NCBI GenBank assembly: GCA_029706075.1
Contig: JAINUG010000054.1
Span: forward strand, 4,413,574-4,477,573
DNA from: Aldrovandia affinis
Taxonomy: Eukaryota; Chordata; Actinopteri; Notacanthiformes; Halosauridae
DNA length: 64,000 bases
Direction of reading: 5' to 3'
Shown here: piece by piece, positions 1-11,612 of the stretch
How positions within the stretch are numbered: position 1 is the first letter of the stretch
Layout of the letters: every line of letters starts with the position of its first letter
Translations under genes and position numbers: made by a program
The notes under the pieces: model-generated
Told to the model about the DNA's origin: nothing
The model's database searches: none
The model's input: only the letters and a program-made list of their open reading frames with translations

Positions 1-149
1 CAATTCTGCTTTACAAAACTGGTGCTTCAAGTTTTTACAATTTATTTAAACTAGTACTTTCATTTTGCCTTGCTTTTCAAAAATCTTAGAGAGTTAGTTT
101 ATAGAAGGGAACACAGCATGTAACTTCAAATCCAACAGCAGTATACAGG

Positions 150-709
150 TAACTGCAAAAATAAAGGAAACACTTGAGTAAATGAATGGTTCTGACTGCT
201 CTGACTGTTATGGTGCATTGGGGGTGGGGTGCGTTTCCCTTTAGATGGGGTCTGGTTTAAGTCCTCTCAATCCAATGGAGGGTAAGGTAAAGGGCAATAA
301 ATACAAAGCCATTGTGAGTGATCACCTTCATGCTGTGGTGAAGTGTTTTTATTCTGATGGGAGTGGTGTCTTCATCTACGATGACAATGCCCGCATCCAC
401 AGGGCCAGGTGGTCACTGAATGGTTTGATGAGCATGAAAACGATGTAAACCATATGCCATGGGCATTCAACTCAATTTAACACTTATGGGAGATTCTGGA
501 GCGGCGCCTGAGACAGCATTTTCCACCACCATCAACAAAACAATAAATGATGGAATTTCTCATGGAGGAATGGTGTTGCATCCCTCCATTAGAGTTCCAC
601 ACACTTGCAGAATTGACGCCACGGGGCACTGAAGCAGTTCTGGCGGCTTGTGGTGGGCCAACGCCCTATTAAAACACTTCATGTTGGTGTTTGCTTTATT
701 TTGGCAGTT
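150..709 (+). mobile_element. Tc1-like DNA transposon relic, copy A (560 bp, internally deleted)
   Basis: Ends are inverted repeats: the left starts TAACTGCAAAAATAAAGGAA and the right ends CTTTATTTTGGCAGTT at 709. Inside, after a shift and stops, are pieces of the C-terminal half of a Tc1-type transposase: a DDNA-x-IHRA block near 382-412 (second catalytic Asp region), FDEHEN-like and MPW segments, then LWEILERRLRQ-like sequence near 487-515 (the NPIENLW-LE region). The DNA-binding and N-terminal catalytic parts are missing and the frame is broken, so it is dead. The open stretch 245-448 is only a piece of it. Confidence 0.75.
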
Positions 710-2439
710 CTCTCAGATCTTTCGGAGGATTGTTTAGTTTTTTTCTTTGAAGCTTCAGAAAATTGCTAGTCTAGACAAGGCTGCAAATTACCGTTCTCCT
801 CACAAATTCCAGTGGTCGTCCTCCACTTGTCACCATCCCGGATCCAGCTGTTATAGGATGCTGCCCGGGTCACTGAGGAAGAAGGATTCCGGTTTCCTTG
901 CGTGGGGTCATCGGCATGGCGTCGCGCATCAGAACGTTTTCGGGAACCCTGGCCAAGGCTCCAGCTCCCTGACTCAGGGAGTTCCTGCAGACTTCCACTT
1001 GTTTCGTGAGCGAGAGAGGAACTCAGGTCTCTGCAGACGCGCTCGATTTGAAACAAAGAAAAAGCTGGTGTCCTTCCAGGTCTTGTGTACGAGCGCTGTG
1101 ACGCGGCAGGACATTGTGTTACTGGTGTTGATGTAGGCTACGCTGGTTTTGGCTGTGGGTTCCTAAAAACCCAACCATGGGGTACGGATGTAATTTACCG
1201 TGCACGATTGCCGGCTTTGCTAAAGGTTTTGCCTGTTCAGTGTCCGGCACAACTCTGCTTTGTCAGACTCTTCCCCCGGCCCCTTCCTTTCAAAATCAAA
1301 TTTCAGTTGACAGGAAATGAGTTTGCACGTCTTTAAGTGCTTCGCGACACTCTAGGTGGGTGCTCAGAAATAATGGGAAATTTGGCGATCGTAAATGAAA
1401 GATTTTTCGTTCTTTTTTTTCCCTTTTTTCACACATTTATTCCTGTGTCGCTGGCTCTTCCGCAAGAGCTTTGGAAGGGCCGAGGGCCAATTCAGCGATC
1501 GCTCTTCGTGAGAAGACCTGCTCGGTGTGTTCGCACAATCCAATGGCCTCTAAAATGGAAGGAGACAAGGATACTTAAGGGGAAACCCTGGGCAACACTG
1601 CGTGAGTAATGATAATGATGAAGACAGGGCCTAAAGAACACAGCTTTTCAGAGCTCATTCAAGAGATTTCTGAGATGGGGAAATGGGGGGAGAGAGAGTG
1701 ACAAAGCTTGCTGTTACTTTCCACAACTGAGATTTAAGGTAAAAAAGAAAAAACATTGAAAAATATTTTTTTAACTAAATGGTATTTATTTATTTATTTA
1801 CACAGCACCTCTATCATTGCTGGGAACACATGTATGATATGTAGGGTTAATACTGGCCCGCCTCCTGCTTAGTAGCTAGGCTGTTAATTTGATATTTTCT
1901 GCTGCTTTAGGCTTTTTTTCCCATGCAAAAACTGTTTACCCCGACTCTATTAACAATCACGTGGCAGTGTTCCACCATCTATTGTTGACAGTGAATATAA
2001 ACATACTTTGAATTTAATTTGAATTCATTAAAAAAATACAAATATTTCCAGCAACCAGCTTCTCAACGTTACACATTTTAGTTTTGTGACGTTGACAGGC
2101 CGACAGTCAGGCACACACTCTCTCTTTCTCAAGGCCTGTAGCTTAAAGCAGCTCAACTGGCAGTCATGTGACAGTGCCCGAAGGTAAAGAGTTGACAGGA
2201 CAAGTGAAGCCTGGGCCACGAGGAGGTTTGTCCCCTGTGAGTTCCTCCTCCTCAGCCACAGCAAGTTGAGGGGAGGGACTCTGCCTCCTGGCAACCGGAG
2301 CCATATCAAGGCTTAAGAGATGTGTGAAGGCCGGCCCCGTGGACTACTGTTAAAGTACTTCCATATTCCGACCGGGAGAGGGCGAGTGCAGTGATTGGTG
2401 AATGAGATGATATGACGCCAAAGATGGGCGGAGCTACCG
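710..2439. other. Unique sequence, nothing recognised
   Basis: Short open frames on both strands overlap each other, show no family resemblance, and have no splice or initiation support. An AT-rich patch with TTTATTTATTTATTTA lies near 1785. Confidence 0.5.
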
Positions 2440-2590
2440 TATGTCACCAGTGACTCATAGTTTTGAACGAATCGTTGCGTTTTGTCGCGAAGAGCAAAAC
2501 CTTTGCACTGGTTCAAACAAGTCAGTGATTGGACGCTAAGTGAATTGTCGCGAAGAGCTCCACCCGGTTTTCGTGTCACAGCGCCTCGCT
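2440..2590 (+). repeat. Dispersed repeat, copy 1 (related to 11165-11335)
   Basis: GAGCAAAACCTTTGCACTGG TTCAAACAAGTCAGTGATT recurs in inverted orientation near 11225-11265, with weaker similarity on both sides (GTCAC and GTTTTGAACGAATC). Repeat class unknown. Probably a fossil DNA transposon. Confidence 0.5.
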
Positions 2591-5217
2591 CACCCTTCAC
2601 CGTCTGAGTGTCTTCAGTGCTAATGTAGCAGTGTGCTGCTTTGCCAGGAAGCTGCACTAGAACAATGTCACCGGCCTCAATTAGATTCACATTTCGCTTT
2701 CGGGCACTGCTCTCAAAGCCAAAAGTGGCATTATGTTTTTGGCTTGCTCTTCTGCCCTAAACGAGTAGGAAAGCGAGCAGGGACCATATGCCATCATTCT
2801 GTCCTTTCCCCGTCACAAAAACACCTTCCAGTCTCTGTCTTTGCCCGTTTTTTAATAAATCAAGTGGAAGTAATCGCACAGGTTGACATCACACCGGAGA
2901 GGCAAGTCACAAGGATGAAAACTCCCAAGTCCAGGAGAGACGTCTTTGCAGCCCGCCGCCAGCTGCGTGCATTCCAATCGCTCGTCTCCTTCAAAAGCGC
3001 TATTATTCACCCACACAGCGGCAGTGCCAGCCTTTCTCAGGATCAGAGGCACCACAACGTGGAGAAGCTGCCCATTGACACTATAAATATAAATGAATAA
3101 AAGGCAAGGATAAAAGTGGCAGTAATAACGGTACAATAATGGTTAGTAGTAATCATGATCATAATCCAAATGAACAATAATGCTGATTAATAAGCATAAT
3201 AAACAATAATACAGCGTGCAGCAATAATGATGGTCATAAAGAACTGGCCATGTGGTCGATTTCACTCCCTCCACCAGCTGCGTGTGGGTTTTGATGACGC
3301 TCGACGCTCCTCCGGAACTCGGACAACTTTTTTCTTTCTTCCAAAATCTCGGTCACACCTGCACTGCCGCAACGGCCCTACACTAGATTATCGTGCAATT
3401 CCACTCTACTTCCCAGCCTCCATTTCTCAGAATGACACAAATTGGATATTTATACGATATTTGCTTACTGTCTCAGCCCTAGTTTCCTGTTCTGTACTTT
3501 TCACACGGGTTGGTGTCCGGCCACTAAGGGCCGCCTCGTGTTGAACATCTCCAACCTGGACGGTGTTTTGTTACGGATGGAGGACATATCCGATGTTGAA
3601 CTTGATTATTATCCCTTCTGCTTTGACGCTTACGTACCCCATGACAAAATTGGATTTGAGTGCTCTGCGTTTAGTTTGCATTCTGTGGCCATTGATGGTT
3701 AATGGACATCGCATGAGATGCATCCTTTAAAGTTTTCAATTATAGCTATTGCATAATTTATCTAATTTATTATGTACTTTTTTTCCTCACAATCTAATTG
3801 TGTGAGGTCTGGTCATATATATATATATACTGTATATATGTGCATAAAATAACTAAGAATAAAAAAACCAAGCCACGCTTCTGTCTTGAGAAAACAATAA
3901 AAGGCCTTCATAACAGTTTATTACTTTCTCACGACAGGCGAGTACCTTGGTTTTTTCTTAGCACTTAATTGTTGTTGCCATTTTGACAGTATAACTAGGC
4001 AGCGCTCCCTTCCACCTTTTTCTTTACGAAAACCCTGATATATATGCATGTTCAACCCTGACAAATTCCAGAGGGACACGGGAGATCGTAAGTCACATTG
4101 AATTTTACTTTTGCTCCATTTTTATTTTTAATTTTTTTACATAGACCCGTGCGTCTTAGCGTTTGCCTGCGCTGTTTTGTCTTACCTCTGAAGGATGTGA
4201 ACGAGATCTCAGCCAAATGACTGGAGCAATAGCCCAAACTGCCACTCAACACTGACTGCGCTTTTGGGGGCGAGCAAGAAAACCCGATGTTGTCACCTCG
4301 GCTTTGCGCAAGGCATGTAAATGCATGATCAGTGGTCCCAGGGACAGGGTGAAACATTGACATTTTTTACATGCTTTTTGGGAGGGGGTGTAATAAGTGC
4401 TGTCAGAGAAATAAGGAGGAGTGGGCCATCTTGCATCACGCCAAACGTACAAAGAACTGGTGCACATGGCAATAGCAACCCAACGGAACAGTAATATTTA
4501 CAAGTAGTAATTTATAGCTGAACACACGATTCACATGTTAGTCGCTACCTTATTTGTTTCTTTTTCGGCAAGTGCTAACTTGTGTGGGAGAGTTTTCGAG
4601 CGCCGCTACTGTAAGAACATTGTGGTGTTGCCAGCGCTGGAAGCCTTTTTCAGAATGTCTGAATGGCAAACCATGAATAATTAAAACTTTCCATTTCGTG
4701 CTGCGCAGTGGGTTATTGCACCATACAATTGTTTCCAAGGTTAGGTTTTTATAGCCCTATTTGCTATCAGACTTAAATGCACAATAATCATTTTCCCCCT
4801 TGTGGAAAAATTAGAAGCAGAATGTCTTGAATTTTTGTGTGTGGGGGGGGGGCCTGTTTCATTGCTGGGGGTTGGACTACACAGGGTTATTTTGGCTATT
4901 TGTGGGATACACAAACATAGTGTGCAATAGTGTGTGACTGGCATCACTCCCACTTCATTCTGCCACATACAGAGAGCAGGACAGGAAGTGCCCTGCAGTG
5001 TGTAGCCCAGCACAGGGCCTAGGTTAAGCTCCGCCCATACTCTGCTTCAGTGTTCTCAGTACTGTACTGCTGGGGCCCTGGCGTCATCACAAACCAGCCT
5101 CATGCACAAATGCAAGCCTGCTACGCATTGAGCACACCCCTATTTGTTCATTGGAGGAAGCGTTCTTGTAGGAACCTGTCAGATATTAAACATATAGAGG
5201 TACAATGCCCTAGTCTT
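2591..5217. other. Unique AT-leaning sequence, nothing recognised
   Basis: (TA)n occurs at 3818-3840. Open stretches such as 2633-3100 and 3442-3702 (containing NISNLDGVLLRMEDISDVEL) have no recognisable domain. No promoter motif stands out. Confidence 0.45.
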
Positions 5218-5519
5218 TAAAATGTTGTTTCTGATTTTTCTCCCGGTTTTCTCCCAATTTGGTAGCCAATTATACCTGCTATTTTCAAGTCAATCCCCCC
5301 CATAGTTTGCTGCCGTAGCCCTGTGACCGGCGGCGACAAAGGCGAAGTGTGCTGAGATGGCACTCGCCAAGCCGACAACCGTAACTCCGGCACCCCAGAG
5401 CCACCCCGGTGGTGGCACTCCCGGCCATAGCCGTCTCTGGCGCGGCCAGGGAATCGAACCCCGGTCGCAATGGCCAGCGTCGGACATTGAAACCACTAGA
5501 CCACGCAGGAGGCCGCAAG
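5218..5519 (-). mobile_element. tRNA-derived SINE, tail type ATTGGCTACCAAATTGGG
   Basis: On the - strand the head near 5515 reads TGGTCTAGTGGTTTCAATG (A-box-like) and then GGGTTCGATTCCC-like B box (near 5450). The 3' tail (CCAATTTGGTAGCCAATTA on + near 5254) is shared with four other elements here. Near-identical flanks GCCCTAGTCTT (5207) and GCCCTACTCTT (5520) are a target duplication typical of LINE-driven insertion. Confidence 0.8.
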
Positions 5520-5699
5520 GCCCTACTCTTGATTTGTTTAATTGACCCTTGAATATGCAATTGTGTTGACTTAAATCCAATTAAGTGAACTGAATTGAAT
5601 TCAATTTCCTTTAACAGGAGAAATTTTATATTTTGCGCTCTTTAAGTGGAAATCCCGCCTTTTCATGTCAGTCTCCCAAAACGTATCTGGTTGGCTTTA

Positions 5700-5870
5700 G
5701 TTGGGGTCTAGTGCTTAAGGAACTGAGCCTGTAATTTGGGGGATGCAGGTTCTAATCTTTTGGGAGGCACTGCCATTGTACACTTGAGCACAGTACTTAA
5801 CCTGAACTGTGTCAGCAAAACATCCAGCTTCATGAATGGATAGTACACAAAAAAAATGCACATTGTGCAA
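5700..5870 (+). mobile_element. Degenerate SINE of the GCATTTAGCAGA-tail type
   Basis: TAGTGCTTAAGGAACTGAGC, ATGCAGGTTCTAATC (decayed B box), GGCACTGCCATTGTACACTT and TCTCTGGATGAGGGTGTCTG follow the family order with many substitutions. An old copy. Confidence 0.6.
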
Positions 5871-7029
5871 GTTTCTCTGGATGAGGGTGTCTGTAAGCAA
5901 TAGGTAATGTGATAGAATTTATCGCTCTCTCTGCTCCCTGCTTATTGCTCCAGTTTTGTTCAGCTCTCAAACCCGTACCTATGGCATTTAGGTAAAAACC
6001 CAGACCGCGCGTCAGCACATTTCGATTCCGTAGTTGATTTTTCTCGCCGACTCTTATCCCTCCAGCTGGCTGGCGAGCTGGGAGCCTGGTGCACATTTCT
6101 TATTTTATAGCCCGGCATCAGCTTTGACCCAGGCCAGCACCTGCAACAGGCGATGAATGATGTAGCAGCCAGAGGTGTAGTGGGGCTGGCTTTTGCTGGT
6201 GCGGGTTGATTTATTCGTAGTATTGGGATGCCTCCACACCCCCCCCCCTCCCCCCGTCTCTCTGATGCACTATCAAGTGCACATTAACAGCTTCTTTCTG
6301 CTGGAGTCAGTGTTATGCAAGTGCTCACTGTCACACCCCGACTGTCTGCGAGAGAGAGAGGCCTAGACCGTCAACGCAGCAAGAGCGAACGCGCTCCACA
6401 GCGTCCGTCGGTCAAACCAGACTCTGGTCCCAAAAACCAGGGAGAGAGAGAGAGAGAGAGCAAGGACGGACGGGGGGGGGGGGTGTGACAGAGAGCAAGA
6501 GGTGCGTGTTTTCACACAGTGCACTCCGCGTGGAGAATTTGCGATTAAATTACGGCGAGTCCGCCGGAGCGCGGGCGGACATTTCGAAGCGCGTAAGCTC
6601 AATGCAAATTTGCTTCGCTGCCACGGTTGATTACCTGCCATTTATTAGCGCCTTGAGTTAAGAGCCCTTCCACGCCGCGTCACGGCTCTATTCGCAGCTC
6701 GTCTCGCAGCATAACCCGTCAGACACGGGCCCGCTGTGCCCCCTGACCCTGCGTCCTTCTTGATTTGACCGGGGGACTCTAGAGGTGAATGCATACATAC
6801 ATGCAGGAGGAGGGTGCAGTATGGCGTAGCTACTTGGAAGAAAGTGGCACTGCGTTCAGTTGACCAATATTTGCCTGTAGATTTGTGTGGCGTGCGAATA
6901 AACAGCAGGGAAACCCAGATGGAACGATAGCTAGTCTATTGTGGTTCGCCATGCCCTGCACGTGCGGCGTGAACCTCGACCTCTCCCAGAGTCCCCTTGT
7001 AAAGCATCCCATACCGGTTGCTAGAGAAC
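5871..7029. other. Unique sequence with C-run, (GA)n and G-run patches
   Basis: A C-run near 6240 and (GA)n near 6438-6461 followed by a G10 run (6473). No gene signal. Confidence 0.45.
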
Positions 7030-7110
7030 ATAAGACATTTTACATTTGACATTTTAAGCATTTAGCAGACGCTCTTATCCAGAGCGACTTACAAGATGTC
7101 CATTGATACA
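7030..7110 (-). mobile_element. SINE tail fragment
   Basis: Only the 3' tail (GCATTTAGCAGACGCTCTTA, then TCCAGAGCGACTTACAAG) is present; it is 5'-truncated or a different head has decayed. Sequence after it (7110-7300) is not recognised, although CTCCAGGACCAGGGTTGCCT near 7247 resembles dispersed fish repeats. Confidence 0.6.
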
Positions 7111-7354
7111 AGTTAAGAACAATCATAGTTAGCGCACAAGATCAGTGCAGTAATACAGCAATAGACATCATTGCAGGCATCTGCGTATCATACCTGTAAC
7201 ACTGGGAATAAGAAATCCACATCACTCTGTAACAAAGTCTGTGGCACTCCAGGACCAGGGTTGCCTACCCCTGCTCTACACAGTCTGTATGTGTGAACAT
7301 GCGTGCATTTGTGTAACGCACATAAAGGCACCACCTGAGTAAATGACTGATCAC

Positions 7355-7690
7355 TTAAAACGGGCGCCACTTGCGGTCCCGGTTCAAAACCCGTCTGTAC
7401 CAGACCGCCCCTGGCCGATCGGGAGCATTTGGTTGTCCGCCCCAGGGGGAGGGGGAGGGTCAGCCGGCACAAACTTGCTGTGAAGCGCGAAGGACGTCTC
7501 CAGAAGTAGGTGGGCGAGTTCCGTCTCGGAGGTGGCGAGACCAGATCATCTCTGGCCTCTGGGAATTTGCTTGACCCAGAGGATGGGCAGTGAGTTTGTG
7601 GGGGAGGGTGAATCTAAATAAATAAATAAATAGAGGGTATAATTGGTTACTAAATTGGGAGAAAAATGGGAAGAGATCTGGAACTATTTT
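7355..7690 (+). mobile_element. tRNA-derived SINE, same tail family, eroded head
   Basis: A B-box-like GGTTCAAAACCC lies near 7381. The middle, with its GCCCCAGGGGGAGGGGGAGG block, matches the copy at 39430, and the tail TTGGTTACTAAATTGGGAGA (7642) is the family tail. The A box is not clear. A short TAAA repeat interrupts the tail near 7614. Confidence 0.65.
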
Positions 7691-7766
7691 TAATTTTTAT
7701 TTTTTTAAATGGGCGCCAAGGGCCAATGAGACCCCCTTTCAATGAGCCCCCCGTGTTACCAAAGCG

Positions 7767-7788
7767 GTGCCTTTATTTTGGCAGTTAC
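7767..7788 (+). repeat. Solo terminal repeat resembling the Tc1-like ends
   Basis: GGTGCCTTTATTTTGGCAGT matches the right end of the Tc1-like relics, but no partner end or transposase sequence lies nearby. Either an eroded element or the end of a related short MITE. Confidence 0.4.
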
Positions 7789-7959
7789 CTGTATGAGCAC
7801 AATTTCTCGTGCTTCCGAGTGTCTGCATATGTGCTTATTATGGCTCTACGGTAAACGGTTAGGCCTAACGGCCCTTAAACAGACCCTCAGTGTGTTTTGG
7901 GACTCTCTACGCATATTGAATGAGATCAACTCTCCACTACGACTCTCTCATATGTCAGC

Positions 7960-8420
7960 GGTGCAGGCAGAGCTGCCGCCAGAGCGAAACAATGGAGCCG
8001 CGCTTTAACGCAGAGTTATTACCGCGCCGTTTGAACCGTGGGAGGACGCCTTCAGTATCCGGCAGCCCGGCGACCTGCCTCCGCAGGCTCTCCGTGCGCA
8101 GAACGCACTCGGCAGAGCGAAAAACCGGCGCGATGAGTCAGCCAGTCCGTAACCTGTTGCCGTAGCTGCCTTGCTGCCCACGGGCCGCACCACCAGCGCC
8201 TGACACCGTTTCTCGTTTCCAAGGTTACCGTGGAACTTTGCGCGAGGCCGAAGCCGCGGCGCTCCTCGCCGAAAGGATTATATATGTGTATATATGTGTC
8301 TGTCGTCGGACCGTGTGACCTGCGAGGTAGAGAGGCGAGTGAGCGAAGCTGGCGGGCCGTCCTGCTTTAGCCGCGGTGGGCTTCGCCTCTGCTGGATTAG
8401 TCGTCGTTTTAAGCAAGGAC
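7960..8420 (+). promoter_or_regulatory. CpG-rich block with TATA-like core, candidate upstream promoter
   Basis: CpG-dense sequence (CCGCGCTTTAACGCAG, GCGCGAGGCCGAAGCCGCGG) surrounds ATTATATATGTGTATATATG (8278). There are no repeats inside. It is upstream of the tanc2 start exon and on a plausible scale for a 5' exon, but no donor site stands out. Confidence 0.28.
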
Positions 8421-9050
8421 GGAATGGTCGTGAATGACGTTCCCCTCTCCTGCACTCTTTAACTCTGTCGCAGCTCGATGTATTCGTTTCGTTTAGAGTG
8501 TTCCCGTGGATAATGAAGTGGAGAACGTGTTGCTTTAAATAAGGCGCTGTGTCGGTTGTGTGACCGCAGTGTGTACCAGTGGCCTGTTTGGTGGTGTCGC
8601 TCTCAGGCTCCTAGAAAAAGGACACAAGACGAAAGGGACTTCACAAACTTTGTTTGGGGAAATTGAGTAGGTTCGCTACCGAATAGTTCTTGCTGTAGCA
8701 TTCGGCGGCCACCGGTTTCTGGAGGGGAAAAAATACCGCCTTTGATGAGCTCACAGAAGTACTCTTTTGAAGGCGTCCGCACTTTGATCAGTCTCCCCTC
8801 AAGCCGACGTTACAAAACCCACCGTGAACCGAGAACATCTGTTTGGACAACGGCCAGAACACCCACCCCTCCTCCCTGCCCCCACTGCCCTCCGCCCACC
8901 CTGTGACAAGAGCTTGGGTTCATGGTGCCACACAGAGACGGGATGGGAATGAATCCAGGAGTGGGGCTAAAATTACCACACTATGGCTTCGGGTGATGAA
9001 AACCAACCCCCCCCTCCCCACAATTTCGTAACAGAATAGATGTAAATAAT

Positions 9051-9198
9051 GTGGTTCTGTGTGGCTCAGTTGGTAGAGCGTGGCGCTGACAACGCTTAGG
9101 TTTTGGGTGCAATTTCCATTGGGACCACATATACTGACAAATGTATGCATTCACTACTGTAAGTTGCTAAAAAAGCGTCTGCTAAATGGCACACACAC
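9051..9198 (+). mobile_element. tRNA-derived SINE, GTGGCTCAG type, copy 1
   Basis: A box TGGCTCAGTTGGTAGAGCG (9062) and a decayed B box (GGTTTTGGGTGCAATTTCC). The 3' part ATGCATTCACTACTGTAAGT ends in GCGTCTGCTAAATGGC. The internal promoter is eroded. Not a functional tRNA gene: no acceptor-stem pairing was seen. Confidence 0.75.
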
Positions 9199-9791
9199 AT
9201 ATATATATATATAAATAAAATAACACAAGAGTTGTGCAAACCTTCAGCTGAAAATAATAAATGCAAAGTGAAACCAGTAGGAACAATGAAGTAGTGTACT
9301 AGTCCATGAACATACACTTCCCTTCTCCCGGGTGCACACTTTTAGGTTTTTAGGCAGAGGCGTCTTTTATGCTGATTATCCAGCCGGTTCTTCTCGCTGT
9401 AGTCAAGTTATCAATTTCAATCAATATGCTTTTACGCTTACAAATGTGTTTATAAAATGTCACAGCAAATGGTTCAGGCCAATCGATACGGACACCCGCC
9501 CGCCAGTATTTTATCGGTTCATAAAAATGGACCAGTGCACCCTATTAAGTTATTACTGACGTAACAGAAATTACAGAACATAATTACACAAACCGTTTTC
9601 GCTTACGTTTTAAGACCCCCAATTGCGTCTAGGATATCACCTTTCGGTCCGAAAGGGGAAATTGTGTCTTCGAAGGTCAGTTCTACCGTGACGTGAAGTC
9701 AGTCAGTTATAATGATTATTTTTTCAGTTTTTTGTGCACATATAAAACATGCCCACAATAGAGGGGAAATAGCAGTTATGAAATTAATCTT

Positions 9792-10024
9792 GTTTTAGGC
9801 ATTTAGCAGATGCTCTTATCCAGAGCAACTTACAGAGTTTACATTTCTTAACATACAGTCCATTTATACAGCTGGATATTTTTACTGAAGCAATTCAGGT
9901 TAAGTACCTTGCTCAAGGGTACAACGGCAGATGTGTCCCACCTGGGAATTGAACCAGCAACCTCCGAGTTACAAGTCCAGTCCAGTACAAGTCCAGTTCC
10001 CTAACCATTATACTACATGCCGCC
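9792..10024 (-). mobile_element. tRNA-derived SINE, GCATTTAGCAGA-tail type, copy 1
   Basis: Read on -: head GGCATGTAGTATAATGGTTA, B box TGGTTCAATTCCCAGG (9940-9955 on the complement), body GAGCAAGGTACTTAACC, and tail ending GCTCTGGATAAGAGCATCTG CTAAATGCC. A small duplication (CAAGTCCAGTCCAGTA near 9972) lies in the head. Confidence 0.82.
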
Positions 10025-10139
10025 CCATCTCCAGTGTCCAAGGTAATATCAGTAGTAGGGTTCAGTATTCTGTATTTAGGGTTGTGTGGCCCTGTGTTTG
10101 TGCTATTTTGTGATTACCCTCGACCCGTGAGTGTAAACG

Positions 10140-10770
10140 GCCCGGCTGCTCAACATGTGGCTTCCTCTCTGCAGCTGCCCTTCACCACAGCCGTCCCCTA
10201 TAAACAGCCTCGTCTGTCCTAAATTAGCTCTGAGATTAATTACGAGGGCCGGGAAGTGGGGGCCCCTCGTAGATGAAGGAGCTCACTTCCACCTGGAGCA
10301 CAATGTCTTTGACCCCTCCCTCCTTGATACCTGGAGCCAAAATGGCCTCCGCGCAGCCCACGTACTGCAGCTTCCCCCGCGGCCTTCCCGCTCCCCCCAC
10401 ACCTGGCACAAAGGTCCACTGTCGCCTGTGGCCCTCTTTCACTTTGGCACGTCCGGCTGTAATGTCGCTGCGGTAAAGGCCTCTAAAAGGCCAGGCTTAT
10501 TCACGGGGGGGGGTGGTTGGGGGTTATTTATCCGCAGGCAATGAAACAGCCAACCCTGGGGCCCCGCTGCGTGAAATGTATCAGGAAAATTTCAATTAAT
10601 TATTCATTTGGCCAATTTAAACCTCTTTGTTTTTTATCCCCTCTCATTCTCTTTCCTTTGATCTCTCTCTCTTCCCGCCTCCCTCCCTGTCCTCGTAATG
10701 TTTGTGCACAGCTAGCGGGCATTGTGTCAGCCCTCGGCCCTTTCACGACTTGCGTGACGATGTTGAAATG
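10140..10770. other. Possible conserved non-coding block with a coding-like minus frame
   Basis: Homeodomain-type AT motifs (GAGATTAATTACGAG at 10231, CAATTAATTATTCATTTGG at 10592) bracket a GC-rich stretch with no stops over about 200 bases in three frames. The - strand frame 10442-10236 has ordinary codon usage and a mixed peptide (for example KEGGVKDIVLQVEVSSFIYE), but I recognise no family. A developmental enhancer or a short unannotated exon are both possible. Confidence 0.3.
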
Positions 10771-11164
10771 ATCCTCTCGGAAGAATTCTGCTCTTCACGC
10801 GAACAAGAAACGCAGCGATCGCCTTTTTTCTGTTGACCATTTAGAGATGGAAGAGAAAATATACATTCACTTGTGTAGTTGTAGTCATAAACGCCATTTG
10901 TTTTGTTCTGTAGTAGAACTTAAAAATCCCCTCGTTCACAGGATGTCTGCTGTCATCACCTCTTTTTTGTGGCGTCTAACAACACGAATCCCCCAAGTTT
11001 ATTAGCCTTTCTTTCTATTCTTATACACTTGGGCTCTTCCTGGTGGGTCATTTCCTGTTTGGTCCCGGTTTACCCCTTGTTCTCCAGATGTCCTCTCAGC
11101 AGTATGCTGAACACACAGGTCCTGGCCGCTCCGGTTTGCTGGCGAGGGAACAAAACAGCAGTGG

Positions 11165-11335
11165 CTAGTGATGGGAGAATGAGGTGTCTAGACACCAAAA
11201 ATGGTGGAGTTACAGTTAGCTGTTAATCACTGACTTGTTTGAACCAATCAAAAGGTTTTGCTCCTCACAAGAAATCACAATGGTCGGTTCAAATCGGTGA
11301 TTTACTGGCTGTGACGGGGTTGTGTGGAGCCGGCT
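11165..11335 (-). repeat. Dispersed repeat, copy 2 (related to 2440-2590)
   Basis: The reverse complement carries GAGCAAAACCTTTTGATTGG TTCAAACAAGTCAGTGATT. One edge reads CTAGTGATGGGAGAAT, reminiscent of hAT-type terminal repeats, but no partner end was found. Confidence 0.5.
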
Positions 11336-11453
11336 GCAGCAGCGGCCATCGGCTCTGAATGTTAAGAGCATGTTTGAGCAACATCGAACTGTTTGAGGAC
11401 CATCTGACTTTCACTGGTTAGCGTGGACCCTGTGACTTTCACTGGTTAGCGCC

Positions 11454-11612
11454 TCGACCAGCGGCACGCACGGCTGGGTCCATCCTCATTATCTCGTCAA
11501 CCAATAGCACGCGTGGCTGGGTCCTCCCTCATCAGCTTTTCAACCAATAGCGAGCACAGCTGCCTCCTCCTCATCAGTGCATCGACCAATGGCGCGCACG
11601 CCCGAAAAGTCA
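11454..11612 (+). promoter_or_regulatory. Four 42-43-bp tandem units, three with CCAAT boxes
   Basis: Units begin at 11454, 11497, 11540 and 11582, each as TCRACCA. Units 2-4 read ACCAATAGC, ACCAATAGC and ACCAATGGC, and unit 1 has the decayed ACCAGCGGC. Direct CCAAT boxes at regular spacing are the known layout of NF-Y-bound promoters. GTCACATGAC, an E-box, follows at 11608. It could be an upstream promoter for the + strand gene, or a minisatellite that happens to hold CCAAT. Confidence 0.45.

Noticed and set aside
245..448. Intact small gene
   Set aside because: Fragment of a dead Tc1-like transposase; neighbouring transposase motifs continue in other frames past stops.
9051..9130. Possible tRNA gene
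   Set aside because: A and B boxes are present, but the acceptor stem does not pair, and the sequence continues into a SINE body that recurs at 43311 and 61334.
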